A stretch of 64,000 bases of DNA from the NCBI RefSeq assembly GCF_037975245.1, contig NC_092579.1, positions 7,627,001 through 7,691,000 of the forward strand, written 5' to 3'. This document shows, piece after piece, positions 22,629-36,285 of the stretch. The position numbers were made by a program, and so were the translations under genes. Under the pieces are notes generated by a model. The model was not told the origin of the DNA and ran no database searches. It saw only the letters and a list, made by a program, of their open reading frames with translations. This stretch comes from Apostichopus japonicus (lineage: Eukaryota; Echinodermata; Holothuroidea; Aspidochirotida; Stichopodidae). Numbering within the stretch: position 1 is the first letter of the stretch; each line of letters begins with the position of its first letter.

Positions 22629-25600
22629 AGTAAATTAAGAACAACTTGATTCTTGCTTTCACCTTTGGTTAAGTTTCAATTGGAGTTGGTACTGAAATTC
22701 CAAAAAACTCCCCAAAACTTACTGGTTAATTTAGGTAAACTATGTATTCACTCTAGGCATGGTAAAAGCGAGAGGACTATTAAATGTTGTGAGCAGACAG
22801 TTAAGCAAGGAAACAATTTTAAGTAAACATTGAAAGTTTGCTTAATTCGGTTCATTGGTTTTACTATTTTGTCCACTTTTAGTTCAAATAGTGAAGAAAC
22901 AGATCCATTTTTGACATCTGCTATATATATATTCCATCGATAATAGTCCCTATGACAAGGTGTCTGGGGTGTCACAATCTACAGGATCAAAGTAATTCTT
23001 CAAATACTTGCTAATTAAGCATTCATTGTGTTAAAGAAAACTCTATCAGAGTGCTGTAAGTTAATTGTTGATCAATCTTCAATCTTATCTCCAAAATATT
23101 CACTAATTTATGATAAAATTGCAGTGCAATCTGCAATCAAAGGCAAAACGCTGCTCGAATTTCTTTGAAATTCAGAGTTTTTCTGTTTGTGCAAGTTGCA
23201 CACATGTCCATGGTTCATTAAATTGTTCATTGCATGAAGATTCGCAACAACCGAGTGTTCTGTGCAGGTTTTACTTGGCTGCAGAAAAATATCACCAACT
23301 TGTCCTCACTCTCACTGCATCTTTACTTTAATACAACCGTTAGGAGATATTTTCCTCTGTTCTTATCAAATTAAACCTCATTTTAAAACTCCAAATTGAC
23401 TAATTCTGCCCCTTGATTAAATCAATCATATATGTAACTTTCCACAAGCATCAGTCGTTGACTGATGGGCCGCGATGGAGTGCTATGACAGCATGCTTTC
23501 AAATGGTCAGTGCCCAACCGAAGGTCATCGATGAAATTAAGACATGACAAATAATAAAAGGGGGGGGGGGATGGGAGGGAAATTAAAAAGAGAACAAGTT
23601 GATCAAAGAAATATTATTTCCATGGATGCACTCTTGAGGACAGGAAGGTAAATATTGACGTTTTAGAAGTTGACCATAGATGAACAAGTCTTTGAATATA
23701 GACAATTAAAATTAGGCCACTGACCATATTTTTGATGAGGTCATCCATCATCAATGGAATCATTAGTCGCTGAGAAAGACCGGTGGTGACGATTTTAAAT
23801 ATTAAGTAGTTTTTCCTTGCGTTTTATGAATTGAGTTCACTTAAGATTTGCTATTTGAATCGACCTTTTGCATTAATTTGAAAACTGCTGACCATAAGAT
23901 ATTACAGAAAGTAATAGGAGGGGGAGGGTAGTGGGGGGGTGGTGAAGTCAAGTTTATATTGAATGACCTCATGATAAGAGCTGTTCATGCTTTATCAAAT
24001 ATATATTTTTGTGTGAAAACTACATGTACCTCTCTTTACAGAAACCTAGAAAGTCAATTTATGTTGTCTGAAGGACAACTTTGCAGAATTTCTAATGTCA
24101 GCATACAGCATATAAACAGTGTGATCTGCTACAAGTTTCTGTGTATGCCAAATTAAAATGTATAGCTGTGCTAAGTCTCGATTTATACTTTAATGGCTTC
24201 ATCAGAAACGCATTACCTTGAATCTTGTGTGTTTAAAGTTTATCCCAGTAACTTGAGGCCACGAGATACAGAATGTTGAGCGTTTTTTAAGACGATTAGA
24301 ACATCTCTTGAGGTTTTGTAAAATAGATATCTGATACATAAACATCTGATACATAATTATATGATTCTAAAAATCAGAATTATCATGCAAAAATATCTCA
24401 AAGTGAAAGAGGCTGAGAAAGGGGAACAGGGGGACAAGTAAGGCAATAGATGGGATGAGTAGAGGGATCAAGAAGAATAGGGTTTTTGAAACTTTATGTG
24501 AATGTCCATACTGCACATGTATATAAATTTATACCACCTTGAGTTTCCACATGAATAATTGTTTAATAAAGTTATTTAAAGGAATAAATATATATAGCAA
24601 AATGTCAGGGTTATAATTTGCAAATTACTCACTTAATTGGTCTGAAGCAATTAGATTAGTGAAAGGTAACAGCCTAAATTCTTGCTATAAAATACAGAAT
24701 TAAGCATACTGTAGATCTTTACATATAATCACTGAAGGAGGAGGGTGCATGAGACAAAGATACCTTCCAATGCATTTAATATATATACACATTAACTAGA
24801 GATAGCACTATAACCTTGTCATTAATAACTGCTTAACTTACAGTGGATCTCAAATTAAGCTCTTTAACACCATCATAAATCCACACAAAATGAAAATGGC
24901 CTCGACAGAAGTACTTTATATTCTCTCTCTAGCACCTTGCGATGACGACTTTAACTCTTGTCTCAGAGTCTGCAGCAAAGGTTCTGAGAGGTTAACAAAG
25001 TTAAAAGCAGGTCAGTTGGAAATGGAGAGCTGTTAATTTGACAAATGTGTCTCTCTCATAGCTGTACAAATCCTCTTATGATCTCATTATAACCACTTCA
25101 AGAGAACGATACCCAACTGCGAAATATTTTATTTTTATTGATATTTTTGAAGCATTTCATCAGCTCGTTTGAGATTCCGCTGGACTTTAATTGGTGGCTT
25201 CGGCAAAGGTTGACACATTAGCAGATTGGTTCGTTGAAGAAGGGGGGAAAAAACCCTGTCAAATTTAACAGGAAGATTGTCAAATAAATCCCATCTAGCT
25301 ATCAGTATCAGCCAAACTACATCTTACAAAACACAAGCTCACAGCTCAAGTACATATATAACCAAACCCTATAGAGTTCAATTCAGGTGAACTGAAGCCT
25401 CAGTTCATTGGTTTTTCAATTTTGCATTAGAACCATTATATTGCTGCATACTTCCCACAAAATACACACAACTATATAACAAATTCTAAATGTGTGTATT
25501 TCATGGATTAACTGTGAGTGCATACATTGAGGGGAATACAAAAGTAAAATACACAAAACGAATTTTGCCTGTAAAATGGTGTTTTGGGCTGGTAATTTAT

Positions 25601-27811
25601 TCTTAACAATTATTATGAATGATAAATTCTGCCCTAATTCGTGCATGCAAATGAAGTTATAGGTACACATATGTTTGAAAGGATTATTGACCTAGAGAAA
25701 GTGTTCCTTTTTTTCTTGGTCTTGTTTGCCTGACATCAAACTTTGAAAACCTCTGTTGGAAGATCTATGTTACAAAGTGGTATTTGTATTCTGTTATATT
25801 GTACCTGGCAACAAACGTAAATTGCAGTGGAAAAAACACAACTAGCTACTTTAAGTCTCTTTTATTTTGTCAAAGCTAAAAATTTCAGCAAAAGAAACAT
25901 TTTTACTATCTCCGATATAACAAAATTAGAACATTGTGAAAAAACTCCAGTTAACTTTTTCACTATAATGCTCATCCAATGAAGATAAGCATATACAGTT
26001 AGCATATCACTACTTTATATACATGTATTCTAATTTGTAGTACATGTTAGAATATATATGTACTATAAAGTACTATATAATTCTCAAGGATGCTTGAAAA
26101 GCCCATATATACTCCCAAATTACCTTTGCTTGGGTTACAAATGACGATTCGGTTAAAACACCTCTTAAACAGTTCACAAAAAAAGAGCGATAATCTTTAA
26201 GATGGAAACTTTTTATGAGTTGTATACTGTAGTGCAATAAGTAGAATTGCGACTTAAAAAGCAGTTTACAACAAAAACAAAGTCTGACAATTTACAGACA
26301 CTCATACCTTAGGTTTTACATACTGTAGTCTCTTAAATTTGCTGTGTTCCTATATTTAATGCTGTGCACCAACATAGATGCCATTTCCAGGTACTGTACA
26401 GCGTGGAACATCACATGGTGAGCAGTTATCTCAGACTGCGTGCATCACAAGTAATTTACCATTAAAATTTTAAGATTAAATTTACAAACATTTAGCCCAC
26501 ATATCATTTTACAGAAACCATTTGCTATAATATCCCTTTAACGCAGACTGAGCACATGGAATTCCCATGTTTGTTAGCAGATGGTAACCAGTAATTTCAG
26601 GCTGAGTGGGTAGTTAGATCTAATTAACCCCTCCTATTATTGTCACTGCTGATGGAGCATCGGTAATAAAAGACATCTGACTGAACCATCGTACTGCTAT
26701 CTTCAAATCCAACCGTCCAAAGCTGTTGCCAAGTACCAGATTGAAGCTATCAAGTCATAAAAACACACGGTAAAAGTCAGACAGCCAACCAAAAACATCT
26801 ACGGTAGTCTCCAAGCTTGTTGTTTACATCCTGACAATCAAATGTAAATAATTTCAACCCTGTGACAGACCAATTTGATGATATGATAATGCTAATCCTC
26901 AGTCATTCTGCACTAGTAAAGAACATATAAGATCTACACAGTACAAGCTAGGGTTTTAATTTTAGTGAAGTAAAATTATTCCAAATTTGAAAGGGGTAGA
27001 GACCCAAACCTAATCATCATTGTTCATTGATATCATATAGATGTTTGGTGACATGAACGTTTTCATCAAATAGCTATTAAAGAAAACAATAAAATTGAAT
27101 AGAACGGTGCCATTTTCACTGAACTTTTAGTGCAGTAAGTTGGAAACGTCAAAGTTCAAATTTGGCAATTGCGTACTGAGACTTTTAGAGAAACAAATCA
27201 GGGCCTTCAAAACTGTTGTACAAAATTTGAACTTGAATTTATTACCTGAAAGTTGTAACCAAGTCATATTGAACACTGTACTATAAGTACAGAAGTTATC
27301 AGTTCATATGAACAAGCCTTTCAAGTTATTGCCAACTCACTTCTTGACACAGTACACTGAGTACAGTATATATCTCCTGGTTATTGATCAACAACAAACA
27401 TGAACATGAAAGGAGATTTCTGGCTCTAGGATATTACAGTCAAATACACTTTCATATAAATGCAGTATATAGCCTTCAATTATGCCTATTTGTCATATTA
27501 CATACTATTTATCCATGAAGTGGATGAAATTCATCAACACAGGCACTTATTGGATGAGTTTGAGGTAAGGGGTAGACTGGAATAGAGGGCATTAGACCAG
27601 AACAAGCCTTTGGCTACAGTACCAGCCTTTTTAGATTATGGTAAAATAAGAGTGCAGTTGCTATGAGGAGACAGGTTAAGTTAAATGGGGCTTACATGTT
27701 GGAATGAGTTACTTATCAATTAAGTTTAGAGTAAAACCTAATGAACAAAATTGAAAAATGAATGGATTTAATTATAAAAGTCTGGAAATATACAAAGAAA
27801 TGTTTAACTAG

Positions 27812-27880
27812 AATTGGATTCAAATCAGAGACCACAGAGATGACAAGCCCTGCATCTGAACCAACTGAATTATCTAGCCC
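27812..27880 (-). repeat. tRNA-like SINE head, possible
   Basis: On the minus strand, from 27880, GGGCTAGATAATTCAGTTGG resembles a tRNA 5' end with A box. About 50 nt later GATTTGAATCC (27826-27816) resembles a B box. The length of about 69 nt fits a tRNA head, but it would not fold as a clean cloverleaf. A diverged GAGACAGG(T)TAAG block lies about 130 bp downstream (27678-27690), suggesting this may be the head of that family. Confidence 0.45.
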
Positions 27881-29079
27881 TTAGTCGGCTTTCAGTTTAA
27901 ACGTATTCAAATTATCATTAGTTTGCTTGCATTGTTATTTAACAATGCCATATTAAACCAAAATGGTTTCTTTAAACTAGTCTTAAAAGTTTTAAAAAAA
28001 GTCTTGCAATATGTAGCACAGGATTTCCAACGATATATACAGACTGCATCTCTGCTCCCAAGTTCCCCCTTACAAATCCTCTAATCAAATAAATGAGTAT
28101 CCCAGACAGGTTTGGATGCAGATGTTTTACGTCCCAATCACCTCGTGGATGCACTTTTCCCAGCCTGAGCAAAAACCATCTGAATCCCAGGAAGAGTTTA
28201 CTGCTGCTGCATGCATGCATGCAGGATAAAGAGATTAGTCTGTGGTGACCGACATCTAGACAGATGTATGACAAAAGGCTTAGCTTAACACTTTATTGTT
28301 AAAGCCCTTTTCAAAATTACATTTTACTGATCCCCAAGGTTTCGTAATGGCAAACAACCTTAACATGTGAATTTTCTAGCTTTGCAATATATATAGTTTT
28401 GTTCATGATTGATAACTGTAATTTTGAATGTTAATTTGTAACCAAACAAATTAAACCATATGCATCATAAAATATTAACTTGTCTATGCAGCTATTATTG
28501 AGAAGTACTTGTTTTATTGTATCACCTTAATAATGTCTGTATGGAGAAAAAAAAAGGGGGGGGGTCTTTAAGAAAACTAATTTAAACAATCAGTTTTGGG
28601 TTACATGTATAATTTACCAACCCCAGAAATAAAATAACAAATATTTTTTCTGTTTTTCCTTACATTACATTGAAAATGGATCAATCACCACGACACCACC
28701 CCATTGTACAAATGAACGCTAATACTGTTTATTAAAATTTGGCAAACATGTACTGTATGTTTTTTCTCTGCAGTATCTCTTTAATTCAGCGACGTAGCCA
28801 GGAATTTGAAAGGGGGGGAGCACTTTTTGCAATTGATATGGATTTTCAAAGTTGTAGGCACGACTATCTGAGCGGAGCGCCACCATCGGTTGGCGCGGAG
28901 CGTACAAGAAAATTTTTAGTTTTATAAACCCCCCAGATGGCCGGAAACGGCCCTTCCCTAGTGTTCATTCTGGTTCCCTGGCCTCTTGCTAACTTGAGAC
29001 ACCTCATTCAATATCACTTTTAAACCCAAAAAACAAACGAGTTAAAATAGTACGTATGTATTAAAATTAGCAAGTTAAA

Positions 29080-29973
29080 CAAGGGCTGCTGAAGCACTTT
29101 TAATCTGGGGGGGGGGCACCGACATCAAAGGGCACTTTGCAGAAATTCGATTGGACTGATGCAGCCTGATATTTAGTACCCTTTATAAATCTTATTGTAT
29201 TATCTTATTTGCGTATGCACATCACTCCATCAACGCCCCCCCCCCCCCCCGTCTTAGTAGTCTTACTTTTCAACTTCTGATACTTGTAGATACAAAGATA
29301 GGCCAGAAATGTCTTTGATACAACCATAACCAGTATTTGTCTTTGATACAACTGTAGCTAGTAAATGTTTATCGAAAAGGCTGTTTTGGAACTTGGAACG
29401 CCGATCGTGACAACAACAGGCAACAAAGTGCTGCAGCTCTATACATATAAAGTCTGTTAATCAACGATAGGCTTATTTGACTGTGGAATGTTCTCAACTG
29501 AAATTTCATCTGCGTAAACGGGTTCTTAAGTAGATGTTAAAAAACTGACAAGATCGTATCCTAGTCTTTTTCGGCGGGTAGAGTATTGAATGAAACGGCA
29601 CGCCATATGAATGACAGCCTAGATGACAGAAGAATAGGTCACCTAATTTAGCCATAATCTTGCTACGTTCATTTCAATAATTTTTCCTGTCTAGACTCTT
29701 AAACTCGTCCAGCAAGCTTATGGATTTGAAATTATGGGTGTTTTAATAAAAAAGATAACTTGGCCAAAAGAAGTGTAGGCCCGGGCCTACAGTGCTACAT
29801 ACTGGCTATGCCCTGATAGTTCTAAATTAGGATGAGATCTCTTACTGAAATATCGCTGACCTAATAAGGTGATCAAGAGTACAAGTTTTATGTAGAAAAA
29901 GGGCACATTTTTAACCTGAGGAAAAGTGGGGGGGGGCACTTGCCCCCTGTGCCCCCCGGTTCCGCCGCCCTTG
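29080..29973. mobile_element. Nested inverted-repeat element inside the 28787-30984 hAT
   Basis: The left end CAAGGGCTGCTGAAGCAC resembles the right end read in reverse, CAAGGGCGGCGGAACCGG. Both are followed inward by poly-G and GGCAC sequence. The flanks AAGTTAAA (29072-29079) and AAGGTACA (29974-29981) agree at 6 of 8 bases, which fits a decayed hAT duplication. No coding capacity is seen. The call is less certain than its host element because the duplication is imperfect. Confidence 0.6.
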
Positions 29974-30256
29974 AAGGTACATGTACAGAGTAGTCTTACT
30001 TTTCAACTTCTGATACTTGTAGATACAAAGATAGTCCAGAAATGTCTTTGATACAACTGTAGCTAGTAAATGTTTAAGTTAGCCTAATAAGAGAAGGCGA
30101 GAGCTATCCGACGATTGCCATCTGATGCAAATTTCTCAAGTGTTTTCTCAACTGAAATATTATCTGCGTAAACGGGTTCTTAAATTAACTACATGTTAAA
30201 AAACTGACAAGATCGGATCCTATAGTCTTTTTTCGGCGGGTAGAGTGTTGAATGAA
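29258..30256. repeat. Two diverged direct copies of an internal segment
   Basis: The block at about 29258-29365 (TTCAACTTCTGATACTTGTA, then GATACAACTGTAGCTAG) recurs at about 29993-30075. The block at about 29489-29600 (CTGCGTAAACGGGTTCTTAA, ACTGACAAGATCG, TTTTCGGCGGGTAGAGT) recurs at about 30148-30256. One copy lies inside the nested element and the other lies outside it. Confidence 0.85.
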
Positions 30257-32309
30257 ACCATCGTGCTACATACTGGCTACGCCCTGATCATATGATATCA
30301 GTATCAGCAGATTTTGTTTCCTGTTTAAATTCTTTTACATGTTCTTTTACATAATATATCAGAAAGACAAACATAGTGCTCTTTTACAAGTTTTCCAGTA
30401 GGATGATTCTTGTTTATTGTCCAATGTCTGGACTTTAATACATTTGACGAACTTAACTGATGGACAATATAAACTTCTATATTTTGTAATACAGCCAGAT
30501 ATGCAGTGGCCTAAAAACAAATATCGTTATCGCAGTGTATTAGCAGTGTAATAATTATTTATAGGAAGTGCGTAACACGTACGATTGCTAGCTTAGCTTC
30601 ATAACATGCTGTTCGTGCAACAACTTAGGACGACTCATTGAACGCACGTTGTCGACGTTGTTGTGCATACAGTTCGTGACATTCCATAGAGTCCGGTTAG
30701 GTAGGCAATATGTATTTTATAACGCAGTGGCCAACTGTAGGCTTGTAATTGGCTATAAGCTAAATTAAGCTAATTGCATCTGCCAAACTAAGTAAGTAGT
30801 TGAATCAGTAGGCGTGAATGTTACTACGATTACAATCGAGTTAACGGAGCGGACGAGTATTCAAGATCAAAAGAGCACTGACAAAATACCATGCTAAAAA
30901 AACGACAGTTTAAAAAAAAAAAAAATCGACACTGAAAGGGGGGGAGCGGTCGCTCCCCCTGCTCCCCCCCTGGCTACGTCCCTGCTTTAATTTACTAGAA
31001 AATATAAGCCTAGAGCTCTGTGAAGAAAGGGGGTGAGAAAAACATTTGTAACGTTTAGCTGAGGATATGCGAAACATGGAATGGAACATGGACAAGAAAT
31101 AGATATGAAAGAGAAAAGACTGATGACAAGTTTCAAACGTCTGGAAAGAGCATTGCAGTAATGGATGAGTTGGTTGAAAAAGTAAGATTACGACACCCTA
31201 GGGATAAATTTCTAGTTGCTATCATACTGTTAGGCGGCAGCTGGTTCAGCGATAAAATTTATAACATAGCCTACCAACAACTAAAAATACACATGATCAT
31301 ACCTGAAAATATTTCAAGAAAACTAAAGTACTATTTTTGATATAAAATTATATGAAAATGTTATACGTATGTTACTTGAATGTTTGAACTCTCCAAGAGG
31401 AAGCAGGGATTACAATGGGCCTCTGGGATGGGGTGGGGAAGGGGGTATGGTAAGGGAGATAAATGGAATAGTTCCCAATGTCAAAATTTTCTTTTGTTCA
31501 ACATATATGAACTAATTTGTAGAAATTAGTTCCATTCTTTGCGTTAAACAAGGCAAACATGACAAATTTGACCTTCTTCAAGTTTTATTAGCTTGAGAAA
31601 TTTACTGTATGTAGTGTCTGGTCAAGCAACAATTTTGACAATTTTTGAAATTAATAGATATTTTTGCTAAAAGTTGTCATATTTCCCCACAGTAGATTGA
31701 TTTCAAAACCCTTCCCCTTCCCCCTCCCCCTCCCCCCCACACCACTGTCACCTATAGCTGATTAACATTTTGATTGCTTTTAAAACATTGCTTTCTTTTT
31801 CTTTCTTTTCTTTGGGGGGGGGAGCAGTTTGTGAAGGGCCACAATTGTGCTGTCTGATGGATGACCGTACAAGTCACTTCATTAAAGCCTTGCTTCCTTT
31901 TTTCCGCTCTTCTCACCAAGCAATTCAATGTTTCTTTTTGCAAAACAGACCTGAAAGTAGCCCTAGCTATACAAAAGATATGGTTTATGTGTATACCTAC
32001 GTACAGAGATGACCTTCCCATGTTCATATACTGGTGCAGGTCATTTCATAGCAAGGAGTAGTGAAAACACTGACATTCATACTTGTAGCCCCAGCTGTTA
32101 CATACAACAAGATGACAGAGACCTTGACCACTGCATTTCAAACCATGTTGGACTTTTTATAAGAGATTCTTGTAATAGTAAATTTTCTCTGAATTGTTAT
32201 ATATTTGTAAATATTAACCTACATGTAGAATGACATACAAAATGTCTGACTCATTTGAGAGGACAAAGAGTAGATTCCCCAAAACTTATTGGCTGTGTAG
32301 GTGTCTTCT

Positions 32310-32450
32310 TAGGTGGTAGATTTAGAAGGAGGTGTAAGTGGGCGGTGCCCAGGGAGTGAGGGCGCAGTGCTAAAACGTTCCAATGTGTAGTCAGGTAGAT
32401 GGGAAAGGGCAGAGCGAGAGACAGGTGAGAGAGGAGCGAAGTAAATCTAC
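32310..32450. repeat. GAGACAGGTAAG family copy, well preserved
   Basis: It matches the 19060 copy block for block: AGGTGGTAGATTTAGAAGGA, GTGCCCAGGGAGTGAGGGCG, GTGCTAAAACGTTCCAATGT, a GTCAGGTAGATGGGAAAGGG segment and GAGAGACAGGTGAGAGAGGA, ending in GCGAAGTAAAT. Confidence 0.8.
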
Positions 32451-35400
32451 AATTCATCTGATACACCAAGACCTGTCACAAGTTCGATACATGATTTTAC
32501 GCAATTGTTAATGCATACACGTAAAAATGACCTTTGACACCCTCATGGCAACCTTGGCAAATATGAACGGCTGTGCAGTATTTTACACCTCCTCTATGAG
32601 AGTACAGTAATGATCTTACTCAGCTGGCCGTGTCACTTGACCCACTAATCCAATTCACCAGAAATACTTTCCCTTGTGGAGAGAATTGATTTCTCGAGCC
32701 CTGTCGTCGGCATCTTGGAGTCCTCTGGCAACTTTTTGAGAGTTTTCGCCTTCCGGGCAATCCAGAAAATGTCAGGAGGGAGTTGACTCAATCAATTTCC
32801 CTCAATCTTTAGTCCCGTTAATAAACCTTCCAAGATTCAGCCAGTTTCTCATCCCGTAAAAAAAAGCCTACCAATAACAACCGAATGGCTTGCACACGAC
32901 TTTATCGCAGAAGCTTGGCTTCGAGGGTCAAATAAAAATCAAGTAGTATAAACAGACGACAGGAATATGAAGACTAATTGTACTTATCTCTTGTCCTTTT
33001 GCTTCACTAACTTTAAAGTTTGATACCTAATTTCAAAATTGGGCATGTCATTCAATCTTTTCTTTTTGCATTTAAAATTTGATTCAAATCTTCATATTTT
33101 ATAGACAGTAATATTCATTCTCACCAAAAGTTTTCCCTGCAAATTAAGCTGTGGCTACTGTACTGTATACATGTATCCATTGTGTAGTTTGATAAACTGT
33201 CAGTGTATACCTTCATGGTAACAAGATTTAACCCTAACAGTACTTAATTTGTTGTTACTCTAATCTGTTAATTCTGGTCATAATTAATCCATATATCACC
33301 TCCTCTTAAAGATGGAAAATCTCATATTAACACCATTTGCACAAGGTGACATCAGTCTAATGAGGTAATGAGCTGTGCGTAGATCTTATCTGTGTTAACA
33401 AACTGGGGAAAAATTGGTGCAATCTTTCTCTTTTGGTTGGAGACACATGATTTAACAATATTTGAAGCTCACTGGACATTCCAATTATCAATGAACAATT
33501 CAATCTAGCATGTAAAAAAAGGAATGAATCTTAAGAAAAATAAATTTGGTCACATACAGTATCACAATTTAGATAAAAGTGTTTTAATAATATCCCTTCT
33601 TGGCAAAGATTTCTAACACCGAAATTTGTAAAGAATTAATACTGATTTTTTTTTGCGTTTCCCTATAAGCAAAATGCAGAAGACTCTGTGCTTGCGGGAG
33701 TCTGAAATTCAGGCCCTGGAGTAATTTCTGACATTCTGATACTTTCTAATCTTATAATCTCCCATTCTAATATTCCTGAGGTTAAACAAGAATGTGTGCC
33801 TTTTCTATTTGAAAACACATCCTTGCCAAAACCAGCGCTTTATGTGTCACTTTTGGAGCAAAGATAATCAACTGCAGTGGAATTCTATCTTGTAAAATGA
33901 TCATGTTCTGGTTTATGTTGCATGACAGGCACGCACCATGCAAGGTGAAATGGAAAAAATAGCTTTCATGGTTTTAAATTGGACCAATATGAGATATGAA
34001 ATTACAACATTATCATAACCTATAACCCACATATTTGAACTTTTGTAGCTGAATTGCCTTAGCCTTCGAACCTTGAAAGGTGTTGGTGACACTTCTTTGC
34101 TGTTAATAGAAATCTCTCAAAATGCTGAGGGAACATAAAATGATATATTAGAACTGTAAAATGAAAACTTCATGAGATTTCGCAGAATTACTTACTTAAA
34201 ATCTTGGGGTTGTGTGTTTGCAGAGCTTCTTTGGACATTAGACACAGGTCAATGCATAGGGGATAAGTCTGGGCACCACTCTGCCCTCAGCCCCCCCCCC
34301 CTACCTTTCCCTTTATCCTAGGACTAAACATCAGCTGTAAACAGAATTTCATTCCAAAGAAGATACAAAGTGGAAAATAATTAGTACTGCACTCTTCATG
34401 AATCATGTAAATATTCCTTCCTTTCAACCAATGTTTACTCTAGAAGCACAACTATTTCGGTAGTAGGCAACTACCGATAAATGTACTTGCCTCTGGCCAT
34501 CCTCTTCTGAGAAATAATGGATTACCAAGTTGTTTATGTAGCCTTTAACTATACTGCAGTCCTTAAAACACCTGTTTTGGACCTAAATAGTTTGTATACA
34601 ACTCTTCTCCATTGTTTGCATACTGTAGCTGTGCACTGAATCTACAGTGCTTTACTTAATTTACAGATCAAGTTGAGTAGAGGTGGAAAGTCATTGTGCT
34701 ATGACTAATTAGCATTATATATAGCTAATTTACTAAACTAATTAATACCCTAAATTCAATAATATTTTACATACAAATTTGATCAACTAAGGAAGAGTGG
34801 AGGGGAGGGATTTTTTCTTCCATACTCCTAACCCACCTACACCTCCCCCACCCCCCCTGCCTTTTCAGTTACATTTCTTCAATAATTGCCCCCTTCCCGC
34901 CACCTTAGCTATGCATGCACCAGCTAGAAGGTCTGAGACTTCCTATGCCAGTCTGTCTCCCTCTATCTTAGAGAGCCTCTCCTGACCATCCGTCCCACTT
35001 CTAGATTCTCACAAAATCTTCTCACGGAACCAAAGATGCAATTCAACAAATTCTACTTAACACTGTATGTATTCAACCAAACCAACCCTTTCAACTCTTT
35101 GATTTACACACAACGTGAAAGAAACCTGACCACTGTAAACGATTTAATTTTCACATTGAATCAGCTGGACCATTCTCTTTAAATTAATAAGAAGCCATCA
35201 ATTTGGTTAGTTTGCCAGGTGGTTTTTTTGTTCTTTCCTCTTTATTCTCAGTAGGATTCATTATTAGTTATAAATATTACCAAACCACCACCATCTTGAA
35301 GTTACCTAAAAGGCTAAAACACAAAATTGGAAACCGGTCTATAATGTAAGGTGAGATTTCCCAAAGAACCAAAACTCAAACAAAGTTAGAGACAGTATTT

Positions 35401-36197
35401 CAATCAAATAAAAATAGCTCTACGACCTTGGATTGATTACTAACGAGTTACTTTCCTGCAGCAGATAATGCCATTAGCTGACAGGAGTGGCATAATTTGA
35501 TAGTTTTATGAGCGGAGAGGAGCTGTTAGATTTATGGGTATAGCGCTGTAGCATTAAAGGGACATTGCTAGTTGCAGCAAACTGTCTGTATTAAACATGT
35601 GTTTGAGAGTTATTTGTGATAACAATCACTCTACCAGGAGACGTTCCTTGGTGTGGAGGGCACCCTAATCACATTTCACATCATTACAGCCTCTAATTAT
35701 CAAGTATCTTGAGAAGCAAAATAACTCAAAAGAATACTTTAAAGTTTAATACGACATCAATCAATTGAAATTTATGGCAAATGTTACCAAGCTCATTTGG
35801 ATAGATCCTTCTTTGTTTTTGCAAACAAACAAGTTTGCATGGAAGGTTGCTTCAATTCTCAAGACTAATTTATATTTTTTATTGACATTTTTGAAATCTG
35901 ACGTTTGTTATAATATGGTAAAACTAACAAAATGTCTGGAAAGAATAGAAAGGAGGAGCTTGGAATAATGCCCAATGTGGATGGTAGGGGGAGGGGGGGG
36001 GAGGGAGGTGAGATCATTGCATGCCAGAAGGTTACCCTGATAGCAATCTTCATGTATGAAGGTAAAGCAAGAGTGCACTTTTTCATATAAAATTAAAGAA
36101 CAGCATCAGAAATGTACCACATACAGCTCTAGATGAATGCAAAATTGGCTTTGAAATGTCTACAATACACTTTGTCCCACAATCACTATAGTTTTCT

Positions 36198-36285
36198 GGG
36201 TTCGAAACACCACTGAGAATCTGATATTCTCATCTTGATGACATATTTATAATTTTTACTCTGCAGTACTTAGTCAGCTGAGTCT
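36198..36285 (-). repeat. tRNA-like SINE head, possible
   Basis: On the minus strand, GACTCAGCTGACTAAGTACT resembles an A box region and GTTTCGAACCC (about 36208-36198) a B box. The spacing of about 60 nt is slightly long for a tRNA. A GTGCACTCTTGCTTTACC block like that near the 27.6 kb copy follows downstream. Confidence 0.4.

Larger units (their letters stand above)
28787..30984. mobile_element. hAT-type composite element, 2.2 kb, with a nested insertion
   Basis: The left end CAGCGACGTAGCCAGG and the right end, CAGGGACGTAGCCAGG on the opposite strand, form 16-bp terminal repeats with one mismatch. A perfect 8-bp duplication, CTTTAATT, flanks the element at 28779-28786 and 30985-30992. The left 150 bp share the GGAGCGCCACCAT..GGTTGGCG..GAGCGTACAAGAAAAT block with the 62045 element, and in inverted form with the 49292 element, so they are one superfamily group. 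The interior carries a nested element (29080-29973) and two direct copies of a segment. No transposase frame is visible. Confidence 0.9.
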
